Shown: positions 35,315 to 43,346 of the stretch, piece by piece
Numbering within the stretch: position 1 is the first letter of the stretch
How the letters are laid out: each line of letters starts with the position of its first letter
From: Planctomycetota bacterium
Lineage (GTDB): Bacteria > Planctomycetota > UBA1135 > UBA2386
DNA: 61,210 nucleotides
Assembly: GCA_021776805.1 (NCBI GenBank)
Contig: JAJFFD010000178.1
Location: forward strand, 1-61,210
Reading direction: 5' to 3'
Position numbers and translations under genes: made by a program
Notes under the pieces: model-generated
Told to the model about the DNA's origin: nothing
The model's database searches: none
What the model saw: the letters and a program-made list of their open reading frames with translations, nothing else

Positions 35315-35791
35315 ATGGTGATATTGAGCATACTTCTCGCGATAACCTCCGCCGTCATCACAGTCAGTTTTCATGTCTGGATCCTGCTACGTCTAGCGAA
35401 GCGCCTTCTTCGTCGCCACCACCGTCCGGTTCTGCAGCTCAACCTGACCTTCTTGCTCCTAGGCAGCGCGCACATGCTGGAGATAATTTTCTTCGGCTTG
35501 ATGACTTGGCTGGCCTGCGACCAGATAGGGCTCGGCACCCTCACTGGTAGACCCGAAATCAACTGGGAGGCTTATCTCTACTTTGCATTCGAGACCTACT
35601 CCACCGTCGGCTACGGCAACATCGTCCTGAATGGCCCAGCCGAAGCTCTGGGGGCTGCGGCCGCACTCGTGGGGATCGTGATGACTGCCAGCTCCGCCTC
35701 CTTGACCTTCCTCGCCATCCAGTTCATTCACCAGGGCTCGGGCAAAAGCGCAGAGGATGATGGCGGGGCAGCGCAGATCAAAGCAGACTAA
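35315..35791 (+). CDS. Two-transmembrane potassium channel
   Basis: A 158-residue protein with hydrophobic N-terminal spans (ILSILLAITSAVITVSFHVWILL, NLTFLLLGSAHMLEIIFFGLMTW), a pore loop reading YFAFETYSTVGYGNIVL and a final helix (ALGAAAALVGIVMTASSASLTFLAIQFI). TVGYG is the potassium selectivity filter. No cytoplasmic ligand domain is attached, so gating cannot be inferred. Expression as a tetramer would be required. It starts ATG 35315. Confidence 0.85.
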   Translation: MVILSILLAITSAVITVSFHVWILLRLAKRLLRRHHRPVLQLNLTFLLLGSAHMLEIIFFGLMTWLACDQIGLGTLTGRPEINWEAYLYFAFETYSTVGYGNIVLNGPAEALGAAAALVGIVMTASSASLTFLAIQFIHQGSGKSAEDDGGAAQIKAD

Positions 35792-36017
35792 AGGCCCCGT
35801 ATCTCCGCAGGAGGCAACATGGTTCTGGAAGCTCGGCCCTGATGCCCCCCAAGGGATCGGGAACGAGATCAGGCCGACTCAGTATCTAGCGGACCATCAT
35901 GACGCCCGACCTGGATTGGGGGGGGCGGTAGCTGCATCCAACTGGCCATCACCAGCGAAGCCTATCCGACCTCCGCCGGCCCCCTGCTATGATGATTTCC
36001 CAACAAGGCCGTAAGCA

Positions 36018-37148
36018 ATGAAGAGAACCAGACCACTAAGCGCCCTAGCTTCCGCACTCATCGCAACCCAGTTTCTTGCCTGCACTCCATCCGCAGAAAG
36101 GAATGACAGCATGACCCTCTCATCCGATCGTCCCGCTCCCGCCGAGGGAACCGAAGTCGCCACCCTGGCTGGTGGATGTTTTTGGTGCATGGAACCCCCC
36201 TATGAGAGTCAGCCCGGGGTCTACTCGGTGATATCCGGATACAGCGGCGGCCCTGAAGTGAATCCTAGTTATGACAAGGTCGCTAGCGGCCTCACCGGGC
36301 ACACGGAGGCCATTCAGGTGACCTTCGATCCGGATCAGATCGACTACGCGGAGGTGCTCGATATCTTCTGGCGCAGCATGGATCCGACAGATGCCGGCGG
36401 GCAGTTCGCCGATCGTGGCAGCCAGTACCGCCCCTCGATCTTCGTGCACGGCGCCAAGCAACGCGAGATCGCCATGAAGTCCAAGCAGGCTCTGATGGAT
36501 TCGGGCAAGTTTGACAAGCCCATCGTGGTGGAGATCGTGGACTTCGATGCTTTCTACCCGGCAGAGGACTATCACCAGGACTACTACCGCAAGAACCCAG
36601 ATCACTACAAGTCCTACCGCCGTGGCTCCGGTCGCGAAGGCTTCCTACAGGACACCTGGGGCGATGAGTTGAAGAAAATGCAGAAGACTGGCAAGAGCTA
36701 CGAGAAGCCGAGCGACGCCGAGCTTCGCAAGCGCCTCGATGACTTGCAGTATCAGGTCACTCAGGAAGAAGGCACCGAGCCCCCCTTCAACAACGAGTAT
36801 TGGGACAACAAGCGACCAGGGATCTACGTCGACGTGGTTTCCGGCGAACCTCTGTTCAGCTCGCATGACAAGTTCGAGTCGGGCACGGGCTGGCCTTCCT
36901 TCGTCCGACCTCTCGTGCGGGAGAACATCGTCACCAAGGAAGACCGCGGCCTGATGATGACCCGCGTGGAGGCGCGCTCAAAGCACGGTGACTCCCACCT
37001 GGGTCATGTGTTTTCCGACGGGCCAAAGCCAACCGGCTTGCGCTACTGCATGAATTCTGCGGCCTTGCGCTTCGTTCCCGCGGATGACTTGCAGAAGGAA
37101 GGCTACGGAGAATTCGTAAAGGAATTCGTCAAGCAGGCCGGCAAGTAG
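36018..37148 (+). CDS. msrAB: Exported bifunctional methionine sulfoxide reductase MsrA-MsrB
   Basis: A 376-residue fusion with a lipoprotein/signal leader ([12 protein letters not shown]). MsrA (about 48-200): [10 protein letters not shown] with the catalytic Cys, [20 protein letters not shown] and the DYYRKNP motif. MsrB (about 230-370): [29 protein letters not shown], and the catalytic [11 protein letters not shown] near the C-terminus. The two reduce Met-S-oxide and Met-R-oxide, respectively. Export places repair outside the cytoplasm, so it needs an electron donor there, as PilB-type or MsrPQ systems do. Spacer to the previous gene is 226 bases with no clear gene. Confidence 0.92.
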   Translation: MKRTRPLSALASALIATQFLACTPSAERNDSMTLSSDRPAPAEGTEVATLAGGCFWCMEPPYESQPGVYSVISGYSGGPEVNPSYDKVASGLTGHTEAIQVTFDPDQIDYAEVLDIFWRSMDPTDAGGQFADRGSQYRPSIFVHGAKQREIAMKSKQALMDSGKFDKPIVVEIVDFDAFYPAEDYHQDYYRKNPDHYKSYRRGSGREGFLQDTWGDELKKMQKTGKSYEKPSDAELRKRLDDLQYQVTQEEGTEPPFNNEYWDNKRPGIYVDVVSGEPLFSSHDKFESGTGWPSFVRPLVRENIVTKEDRGLMMTRVEARSKHGDSHLGHVFSDGPKPTGLRYCMNSAALRFVPADDLQKEGYGEFVKEFVKQAGK

Positions 37149-37158
37149 ACCAGATCGA

Positions 37159-38733
37159 CTAGGACCGTATGACGCGACCGGCGGCGGCGGTGATGCGGCT
37201 ACCGTCCAGGTAGGCAATCGCGCGCCAGGCCACCGCCTTATTGGCCGGCGCCATCTCCCATACCCAGGCAGGCACCTGGTACTGCTGCTCAGCGAAGGGA
37301 GCTTCATGCCAGCTGCTGCAGAACTCCACCGTGACGAAGTCATCGAGAGAGAGCTCCAGTTCATATTTGGAGCAAGCAGCCACCGGCGACCAGCTCAGGA
37401 TTGGTGCGGCGGCAACCTCCACCGGCAGCGGCTCGGCAAAGTCGATGCGCATACCCAGAGTTACTAGCTCATGGCTGCTCTGCTCCTCCTCAGCCGGCAA
37501 GGGCATGCCGCGCAGACGTTCGCCGATCGTCTTGGGGTCTTTGATCTCCCGGATCCACTGACAACCGCGACAGACCGGCTCCGGTGTCTTGGTCACCATG
37601 CGCGATCGCATCTGTCGGTAGGCCGGACCATTCCAGATGTCGGCGAAACTCTCTTGCTGAAGACTACCGAGCACGGGCACTCCCGGCACACAGCAGGGGC
37701 GCACATCACCATTAAGGCTGATCTCGGCCCGACTCCACAGATAACCGCAGGTCCAGATGGATTCGGGCATCTTGGAGGAGTCCAACACTTCCCCATCGAA
37801 AGCGCTTGGCGCCTCAACGGCAGCTCTGGCATCAGCGCGCAGAGCCTCGATCTCTAACCTGCGCGAATCTTCTGGATCAAGCCCCGGTCGCTGACGACAC
37901 AAACCCTCGTTGACCGATTGCTCCTCGAGCCCGGCGAAAACACCATGGTCGCTAACCGACGGGCGATTCCCATCGCTGCTGGTCGCCGTTTGCGAGCCAA
38001 TGAGACCGAGGGCGTCCACGGAGAAGGGAAGGCCCAAAGTCCGAGCTCGCCCCACAGCACGATCGATGCATTCTCTGGCCAGCTCACCATGGTGGGCGAG
38101 ACAATCTTGCTTCGTAGCCTCGTCAAAGGGATGCACGTGGTGGCAAGAGACCTTATCCACGCCCAGCTCAACCGCCAAGTCGACCAATTCCGGCAGCTCT
38201 TCGATGTTGCGCCGCATGATCGTGGTCATCAAGGAGATCACTGGCCGCCGCGCATCCGGCAAGGCCTTGGCACGGGCGATGGCAGTCTGCAAATTGGCGA
38301 CGATCTTCTCGAAGTCCGAACCGTTCCGAATCGCCTCGAAAGTCGCCTTGCTCGGCGCGTCGAAGGAGACACATAGATGGCCGAGCACCGGCATTAGCAG
38401 GTCAAGCATGCGCTCGTTGAGCAGCATGCCATTGGTGAGGATGTCGAGACGAACACCATACTTCGCCGCCCGCTCCAGGAGAGCGGGCAGGTTCTTGGTC
38501 ATCAGAGGTTCGCCACTCACTGTGGGTTGCACCCGATTGACCAGAGGCAGAATCTGCTCAGTGAACTTCTCGAGAAGCTCCGGATCCATGTGCGGGCCCG
38601 TGGCCACGCTACCGAGATGAACGAACTCGCACATAGTGCAGCGCAGATTGCAGAATCGCGTTGTCTCGATGCTCACGCAATCCGGAAGGGCTGCACGGCC
38701 ATCGTAGGTACTCTGCTGTTCTTTGGTTTCCAC
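37159..38733 (-). CDS. Radical SAM/SPASM protein with C-terminal extension
   Basis: A 524-residue protein. The radical SAM iron-sulfur motif is CNLRCTMC (CxxxCxxC, residues about 27-34), followed by VSGEPLMTKNL (GGE-like) and FSVDALG segments. A SPASM-like cysteine set (CGYLW, DVRPCCVPG, CRGCQWIRE) lies near residues 330-400 and binds auxiliary clusters. About 110 extra residues follow, with a beta-rich EFCSSWHEAPFAEQQYQVP stretch resembling a fibronectin-like fold, which is unusual. It probably modifies a peptide or protein or acts on a glycan precursor. No partner peptide was found next to it. Confidence 0.82.
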   Translation of the reverse strand: METKEQQSTYDGRAALPDCVSIETTRFCNLRCTMCEFVHLGSVATGPHMDPELLEKFTEQILPLVNRVQPTVSGEPLMTKNLPALLERAAKYGVRLDILTNGMLLNERMLDLLMPVLGHLCVSFDAPSKATFEAIRNGSDFEKIVANLQTAIARAKALPDARRPVISLMTTIMRRNIEELPELVDLAVELGVDKVSCHHVHPFDEATKQDCLAHHGELARECIDRAVGRARTLGLPFSVDALGLIGSQTATSSDGNRPSVSDHGVFAGLEEQSVNEGLCRQRPGLDPEDSRRLEIEALRADARAAVEAPSAFDGEVLDSSKMPESIWTCGYLWSRAEISLNGDVRPCCVPGVPVLGSLQQESFADIWNGPAYRQMRSRMVTKTPEPVCRGCQWIREIKDPKTIGERLRGMPLPAEEEQSSHELVTLGMRIDFAEPLPVEVAAAPILSWSPVAACSKYELELSLDDFVTVEFCSSWHEAPFAEQQYQVPAWVWEMAPANKAVAWRAIAYLDGSRITAAAGRVIRS

Positions 38734-38948
38734 GCTTGATCGATCTTGAGAGGTACTCCGCGCCCGCAGCTCCCCTGCAACGTACCGCCCAGAGCTGCCC
38801 TGTGGATCATCTTCGGCAGTCTCCCTGCCAAAAACCTGAGCAACCGACAGTCACCGGATGCCCGGAGAACCCGTCACAGGCTAAGATTCGCGAGGCTGGA
38901 GCCTGGACCCTCCCATGCCACCGGCAGCTAAGCAGTCATGGAGAAGTC

Positions 38949-39314
38949 ATGCAGATTCAGTACGTGATGGTCATGGTGAGCGACATGCAGGAGGCCATCG
39001 CCTTCTATCGTGATGTGCTCGAATTCCCCCTGAAGTTCGAGTCGCCAGGCTGGACCGAGTTCTCCACCGAGGGCGCAACCCTGGCGCTCCACCCAACGAA
39101 GGAGCCGGCCTCAGCTGACATATCGGTCGGAGAATCCGCCGGGACGGTACGCTTCGGCTTCAACGTCCCCGACCTGGACGCCTACCACGAGAAGCTCTGC
39201 GCACGCGAGGTCGCCTGCGTCCAGGAACCAAAGCTTCAGTTCGGGGCAAAACTCGCCCAGTATCGCGGACCGGATGGGCTGCTGTTTTCTGTGGGAGAGG
39301 CGCGGCAGGGTTGA
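38949..39314 (+). CDS. VOC (glyoxalase/bleomycin-resistance fold) protein
   Basis: A 121-residue protein from ATG 38949, preceded by GGAGAAG. An upstream in-frame extension to 38661 has no family signal. The vicinal-oxygen-chelate pattern is clear: MQIQYVMVMVSDMQEAIAFYRDVLEFPLKF, then a GPDGLLFSVGE C-terminal strand with the E metal ligand. It is a single VOC domain of the glyoxalase I type. The exact substrate is unknown. It is the last gene before the 40-base tRNA-Gly remnant. Confidence 0.85.
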   Translation: MQIQYVMVMVSDMQEAIAFYRDVLEFPLKFESPGWTEFSTEGATLALHPTKEPASADISVGESAGTVRFGFNVPDLDAYHEKLCAREVACVQEPKLQFGAKLAQYRGPDGLLFSVGEARQG

Positions 39315-39380
39315 AGTCTTGACCCACGGTGGTGAAAGCGAGACGATTCGCGGCTTGCGCGCTTCGGCGTGCCACGGTTT

Positions 39381-39420
<40 letters not shown>

Positions 39421-39569
39421 GATTCACCTCGAACGCTGAGCGACAACCGGCCTGCCGATCCAAGATCCTGCCGATGACCGACATGCGGTGAACCTGCCTC
39501 CTCCGGCAGAGCGGCACTTCGCCCCCGCCGGGCGAAGCCTGCCGGCCAAACAGGAGGAGGAACAGCAGG

Positions 39570-39835
39570 ATGTCCAGGAAGCCCCGCGTGCCGCAGCTCC
39601 GCCGCAATAAGGTCGGCGCGCACATCTACGCCGTCGCCAAGTTCAACCGGCGCGAGCGGTTTTTTTGGCAGGTGGGACGATCCGCAGTCGGTGCTCAAGT
39701 TCCACGCATACTTGAGCCGCTGGGCGGAAAACGACCGACGACCACGGCGAGGAGCTGGGCCTGTCGGACAAGGGCCGGGGATGGGAGCGAATGCGCCGCA
39801 TGCTCTACGGTCGAGTCGTGAGCGTCGATCGATGA
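39570..39835 (+). pseudogene. Frameshifted tyrosine-integrase N-terminal remnant
   Basis: ATG 39570 follows a good GGAGGAGGAAC ribosome-binding site. The start reads KPRVPQLRRNKVGAHIYAV, similar to the N-terminus of planctomycete integrases (basic VPxLRxHK then a Val/Tyr strand). At a run of seven T (39660..39666) the frame is lost; skipping one T restores GRWDDPQSVLKFHAYLSRWAE, again integrase-like. A second shift is needed for the last part (ELGLSDKGRGWERMRR), which is less convincing. No catalytic R-H-R-Y region remains, so it is a dead or truncated integrase. It sits right inside the left repeat of the island. Confidence 0.5.
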
Positions 39836-39946
39836 GGCCCATGCGGGTGCCCCTGCGCTGGACGAGCGGGATAGGTGCCCGTAAGAGTCGCGGCTCGGGT
39901 TCGTTCTGTGCCCAACCGCACCGCGGACGGGACACCGGCGTGCTCG

Positions 39947-41470
39947 CTAGCTGACCGGCTCCGGATCGCCGATCTTCCAGGTCCTGTCATACCAGGGCTT
40001 CGTCGGCCCATAGATGCGCCACAGCATGTTCCAGCCCTTACCGGGGACCGTCTGGAGCCAGTTGCTCTCCTTGCCGGCGGGAGCCGTCGGCCCGAAGAAG
40101 ATGTCGTAGGAGCCGTCCGCGTTCTTCTGCAGCCCCTTCTTGTTGCTGTCGATGCCCGGGAACTGCTGATCCGTCTGGAGCTCGGAACGCGTCTGGTTGT
40201 CGTAGAGCGTGAACGACCAGAACGACTTCATCGGCACGTTCGGTGCCACGTGGACCCTGTAGGTCTCGGCGCCGTCGAGCGCCTCGCCCTCGGAGTCCAT
40301 GTAGGCCACGGCGTAGACCGAGCCCTTGCCGTACGGCGCCTGCGTCATCGCGGGGGTGATGCCCGTTGCGTAGAAGTGGAAGTACGCGCGGGCGTCCAGG
40401 TAGCGGGCGTTGTTCTCGTCGAGGAAGAGGTAGCTGCCGCCGGGGAACGGCGTGGTCCACACTCCCTTGCCGGGGTAGTAGTAGAAGTCATCGTCTCGGG
40501 GACGCGACGCGAGCGCGCGCACCGTGACGGCAGCCACGTCGGCCGCCTCCGCGAGGATCTTCTGCATCCGCGCATCCGGCTTGAAGGGCTGGCCCTTCTT
40601 GATGCCGATGGCCGCCAACTGGCCAAGGATCTCCGGGTCCTGGCCGTCGCCGGGCTCGCGCTGAACGACCTCGTTCACCTCGTCGAAGAAATGCGCGTCC
40701 ATCGAGTGGATCGTGTCGAAGTCCTTCCCGGACACGTCGATAAAAGTCATCTTCGGCGGGCTGTCCTTCTCTGCCAGTGGGTAGATGCGGAACATCTTCT
40801 TCGTCTCCGCGATCGCCGGAGCGGTACTCCCGTTCACCTGGGCTCCGCGCCAGATGACCCAGGCACCGAACGTCTCGCACTTCTTGACGAAGTAGCCGTC
40901 GGGGATGTCGCCTTCGAATCCCGGTGGCACTAGCAGGAACTTGCCGCCCTCGTTCTTGTCCGGCCCGACCTGGCCGAAGTCGGCGACGTAGTGGAACCAC
41001 GCGTCGTCGATGAGGCCGATCACCTTGGGTGGGGTCTCGATGACCATCGGGCCGCGCGACATGTCGAGCCACGACGTCATGTAGATCGACGTCGTGTTGG
41101 GTGTCAGGAACCTGGTCTTCGAGTCCATGAGGCCCTCGAAGAGCAGAGCGGTGGTGTTGGCCGGTCCCCACTCGAGGATGCCCTTGCGCATGCCGTTCAT
41201 GGACGCGATCTGGATGCTGCTCAGGTAGGCCTGCACCGCACGCTGGAAGTCCAGGTTGTCGTAAACCTTCTGCGCGGTGGCAGCATCCGGCACGCCATCG
41301 ACCGACGTCAACGTGCCGAGGCGCGTCTCCAGACGATCAGGCGTCCCGACCCCGGGCGGGATGTCCGTCGTCATCTTCATCTTCTGAGGGGCCGTCACCG
41401 CCCCGGAGGAGCATGCCCCTGGAACGAGAGCGACGGCCAAGGCCATCAGGCTCTGAAATGTCCTCTGCAT
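39947..41470 (-). CDS. DUF1254/DUF1214 protein, copy D
   Basis: A 507-residue lipoprotein (leader ending VALVPGACSSG). The N-terminal DUF1254 half includes LTPNTTSIYMTSWLD and GPMVIETPPKVIGLIDDAWFHYVADFG. The C-terminal DUF1214 half includes FWSFTLYDNQTRSELQ, KNADGSYDIFFGPTAP and a WLQTVPGKGWNMLWRIYGP ending. These two-domain proteins are widespread, exported and lack a defined reaction; a Vibrio member is known structurally with glycanase-like jelly-roll folds (as I recall). Its upstream region ends at the IS3 element, so its native promoter may have been replaced. Confidence 0.9.
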   Translation of the reverse strand: MQRTFQSLMALAVALVPGACSSGAVTAPQKMKMTTDIPPGVGTPDRLETRLGTLTSVDGVPDAATAQKVYDNLDFQRAVQAYLSSIQIASMNGMRKGILEWGPANTTALLFEGLMDSKTRFLTPNTTSIYMTSWLDMSRGPMVIETPPKVIGLIDDAWFHYVADFGQVGPDKNEGGKFLLVPPGFEGDIPDGYFVKKCETFGAWVIWRGAQVNGSTAPAIAETKKMFRIYPLAEKDSPPKMTFIDVSGKDFDTIHSMDAHFFDEVNEVVQREPGDGQDPEILGQLAAIGIKKGQPFKPDARMQKILAEAADVAAVTVRALASRPRDDDFYYYPGKGVWTTPFPGGSYLFLDENNARYLDARAYFHFYATGITPAMTQAPYGKGSVYAVAYMDSEGEALDGAETYRVHVAPNVPMKSFWSFTLYDNQTRSELQTDQQFPGIDSNKKGLQKNADGSYDIFFGPTAPAGKESNWLQTVPGKGWNMLWRIYGPTKPWYDRTWKIGDPEPVS

Positions 41471-41557
41471 CGGTTCATGTCCTTTCGTTGACGTGCTTCG
41501 GCTCGCGGTCCTCGGGGGGAGCTACCTCTGACCTGCCCCCAACAACGAGTCCACATC

Positions 41558-42424
41558 CTATGTTAGACCCAACGTGTTCTCCAGCCCCTGTAGATGCAGG
41601 TTGAGCGGAGCGAAACCTGCATCTGCAGGGAGCACAGCCACCGGTGCTGGCGGTCGATACCCCAAAGAGCTGTGCGGACGAAATTGATTGTATAGCTGTC
41701 TCCAGCTTTCGATCAGCACGCGAGCCTCGCGCAGGGTGTAGAAGATCTCTCCGTTGAGCAGCTCGTCTCGAAGCTTGCCATTGAACGATTCGATGTAGCC
41801 GTTTTCCCAGGGTGAGCCTGGCTCGATGTACAGGGTCTGAGCTCCGACCCTCTTCAGCCAGGTGCGCACTGCCTTGGCCGTGAACTCGGGGCCGTTGTCG
41901 CTGCGGATATGAGCTGGGACTCCACGCTCCACGAAGAGCCGGCCAAGTCGGTAGAGAATATCCTCCGAGTCCAGACGACGACTGACGTCTATTGCCAGGC
42001 ATTCGCGGCTGTACTCATCGATCAGGGTCAACATCTTGAAGAGCCTGCCATCGTGCGTGCGGTCGAAGACGAAGTCATAGCTCCATACGTGGTCCTTTCT
42101 CTCAGGTCTCAGGCGGATGCAAGATCCATCGTTGAACCACAGGCGACCACGTTTGGGCTGCTTCTTGGGCACCTTAAGGCCCTCTCGTCTCCAGATGCGC
42201 TCGACACGCTTGTGATTCACAGGCCAGCCCTCCCGCTGCAGAAGGGCTGTGATGCGCCTGTAGCCGTAACGGCCGAACTTGGAGGCTAGCTCCACTACCC
42301 TTGCAACCAGGAAGACCTCGAACGGTCTAGGCGATGGCTTGCGTCTTTGCGTGGATCGAGTTTGACCGAGAACGTGGCAAGCACGTCGTTCGGACACGCG
42401 ATGTCGATGCATGGCCCGCTTCAC
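41558..42424 (-). CDS. IS3-family transposase OrfB (DDE integrase core)
   Basis: A 288-residue protein starting at GTG 42424. The N-terminal part carries the HTH_21-like RYGYRRITALLQREGW and VNHKRVERIWRREGL segments. The rve catalytic core follows: D in WSYDFVFDRT, D in RSDNGPEFTAKAV, and E in NGYIESFNGKLRDELL, spaced as the DDE triad of retroviral-type integrases. It ends in PHSSLGYRPPAP. In IS3 elements OrfB is made with OrfA by a -1 frameshift; here 23 bases separate the OrfA stop from the GTG. Intact as read. Confidence 0.93.
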   Translation of the reverse strand: MKRAMHRHRVSERRACHVLGQTRSTQRRKPSPRPFEVFLVARVVELASKFGRYGYRRITALLQREGWPVNHKRVERIWRREGLKVPKKQPKRGRLWFNDGSCIRLRPERKDHVWSYDFVFDRTHDGRLFKMLTLIDEYSRECLAIDVSRRLDSEDILYRLGRLFVERGVPAHIRSDNGPEFTAKAVRTWLKRVGAQTLYIEPGSPWENGYIESFNGKLRDELLNGEIFYTLREARVLIESWRQLYNQFRPHSSLGYRPPAPVAVLPADAGFAPLNLHLQGLENTLGLT

Positions 42425-42447
42425 TGCACGCCTGCGGCGGAGCGGGC

Positions 42448-42726
42448 TTAGAAGTTTCCCTCCGCAGCGTCACGCAGGATTGCGTTATCGAGATTGAGAT
42501 CGGCAACAATCCTTTTCAGGCGGCCGTTTTCCCTCTCTAGGTCTTTCAGGCGTTTCGCCTGAGCAACTCGGAGACCTCCGTACTCCTTGCGCCAGCGGTA
42601 GTATGTCTGCTCGGTGATCTCGAGTTTCTTGCAGACCACCTTGAGGGACATTCCTTGCCCGAGATCAATCTCAGCTTCCCTCAGCTTGTGTATGATCTGC
42701 TCCGATGTGTGTCGCTTCCTTGGCAT
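42448..42726 (-). CDS. IS3-family transposase OrfA (helix-turn-helix)
   Basis: A 92-residue protein with a helix-turn-helix, TSEQIIHKLREAEIDLGQG then LKVVCKKLEITEQTYYRWRKEYGG, followed by a leucine-zipper-like AKRLKDLERENGRLKRIV stretch. This is the standard OrfA arrangement that binds the element ends. It precedes OrfB on the same strand and completes the IS. Confidence 0.93.
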   Translation of the reverse strand: MPRKRHTSEQIIHKLREAEIDLGQGMSLKVVCKKLEITEQTYYRWRKEYGGLRVAQAKRLKDLERENGRLKRIVADLNLDNAILRDAAEGNF

Positions 42727-42793
42727 TCCTGACCTCCTGGTTGAGGACCAGAGACTATCATTGTCTCTGGACCGGTTTCAGGGGGGCAGGTCA

Positions 42794-43276
42794 GTGCCAC
42801 TTGCCGAACATGGCGGTGGCATAACCCACATCGCCCAGCATCTCCGGCATGGTGTACTCCCACTGGGTCAAACCATAATTGCCGTTTTGGAGCGGTACCG
42901 AACCGTTCCCCGTACGTACGGCATAGCGCCCTGTCAGTAGCGCTGCACGACTGGGCGTGCACTGCGCCTCGACATTGAAATTCAACAGCCGCATCCCTTC
43001 ACTGGCTAACTTGTCGATGCGCGGCGTGGCGCCACCCCGGAGAATGCCCCCTCCGTAGCACCCGAGTTCTCCATAGCCGAAGTTGTCCATGTTGATCAGG
43101 ACGATGTTCGGCTTTCCGGCCTGCTCTGCTTCCGCCGCTTCCGCCGCTTCCGCCGGCGTGGCCGCAACGGCAAGCGTTGCCCACGCCAGCAAACAACTGA
43201 CGAGTGCCCATCGGCCGACCTTGTTTTCCGAGCTTGTCTTCATGTTCATCAGCGTGACTATTGAAGTCGTGTTCAT
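42794..43276 (-). pseudogene. Sulfatase gene truncated by the IS3 element
   Basis: The frame begins near ATG 43276 (ATG 43243 is an alternative) with a signal peptide (WALVSCLLAWATLAVAATPA). It then has PNIVLINMDNFGYGELGCYGGG with the paired aspartate-type metal site and QCTPSRAALLTGRYAVRTG with the formylglycine motif CTPSR. After GYATAMFGKWH, the next codon is the TGA that lies inside the end of the IS. The C-terminal two thirds of the sulfatase are missing and are not found across the IS, so the gene is dead. An AEAAEAAEAE repeat lies after the signal peptide. Confidence 0.85.
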
Positions 43277-43330
43277 TGTTCTGTTCTTCCGGGAATGTGG
43301 CGCGGACCGACTTGCGACCCGCGCCACCGA
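43258..43330 (-). repeat. Leader repeat unit, copy 1
   Basis: The sequence upstream of and into the start of the truncated sulfatase (GTGTTCATTGTTCTG, then TGCGACCCGCGCC near 43312..43324) closely matches 44958..45031, upstream of DUF1254 copy C. The two 73-base stretches appear to be about 75-80 percent alike, suggesting duplicated promoter and leader sequence. Confidence 0.6.
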
Positions 43331-43346
43331 TTATCGTCTCGTCTAA

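Larger units (their letters stand above)
41529..42793 (-). mobile_element. IS3-family insertion sequence (IS407-like group)
   Basis: About 1265 bases bounded by imperfect inverted repeats that start TGACCTGCCCCC at both ends (left copy at 41529, right copy ending 42793) and run for about 26 bases. It encodes OrfA and OrfB on the minus strand. The three bases outside the ends (CTC left, GTG right) do not match, so there is no target duplication. That implies a deletion next to the element after insertion, in line with the sulfatase gene cut at its right end. Confidence 0.85.

Noticed and set aside
43141-43170. CRISPR-like or functional short tandem repeat
   Set aside because: The CTTCCGCCG repeats are coding (Ala-Glu repeats after the signal peptide of the truncated sulfatase), too short and without spacers.
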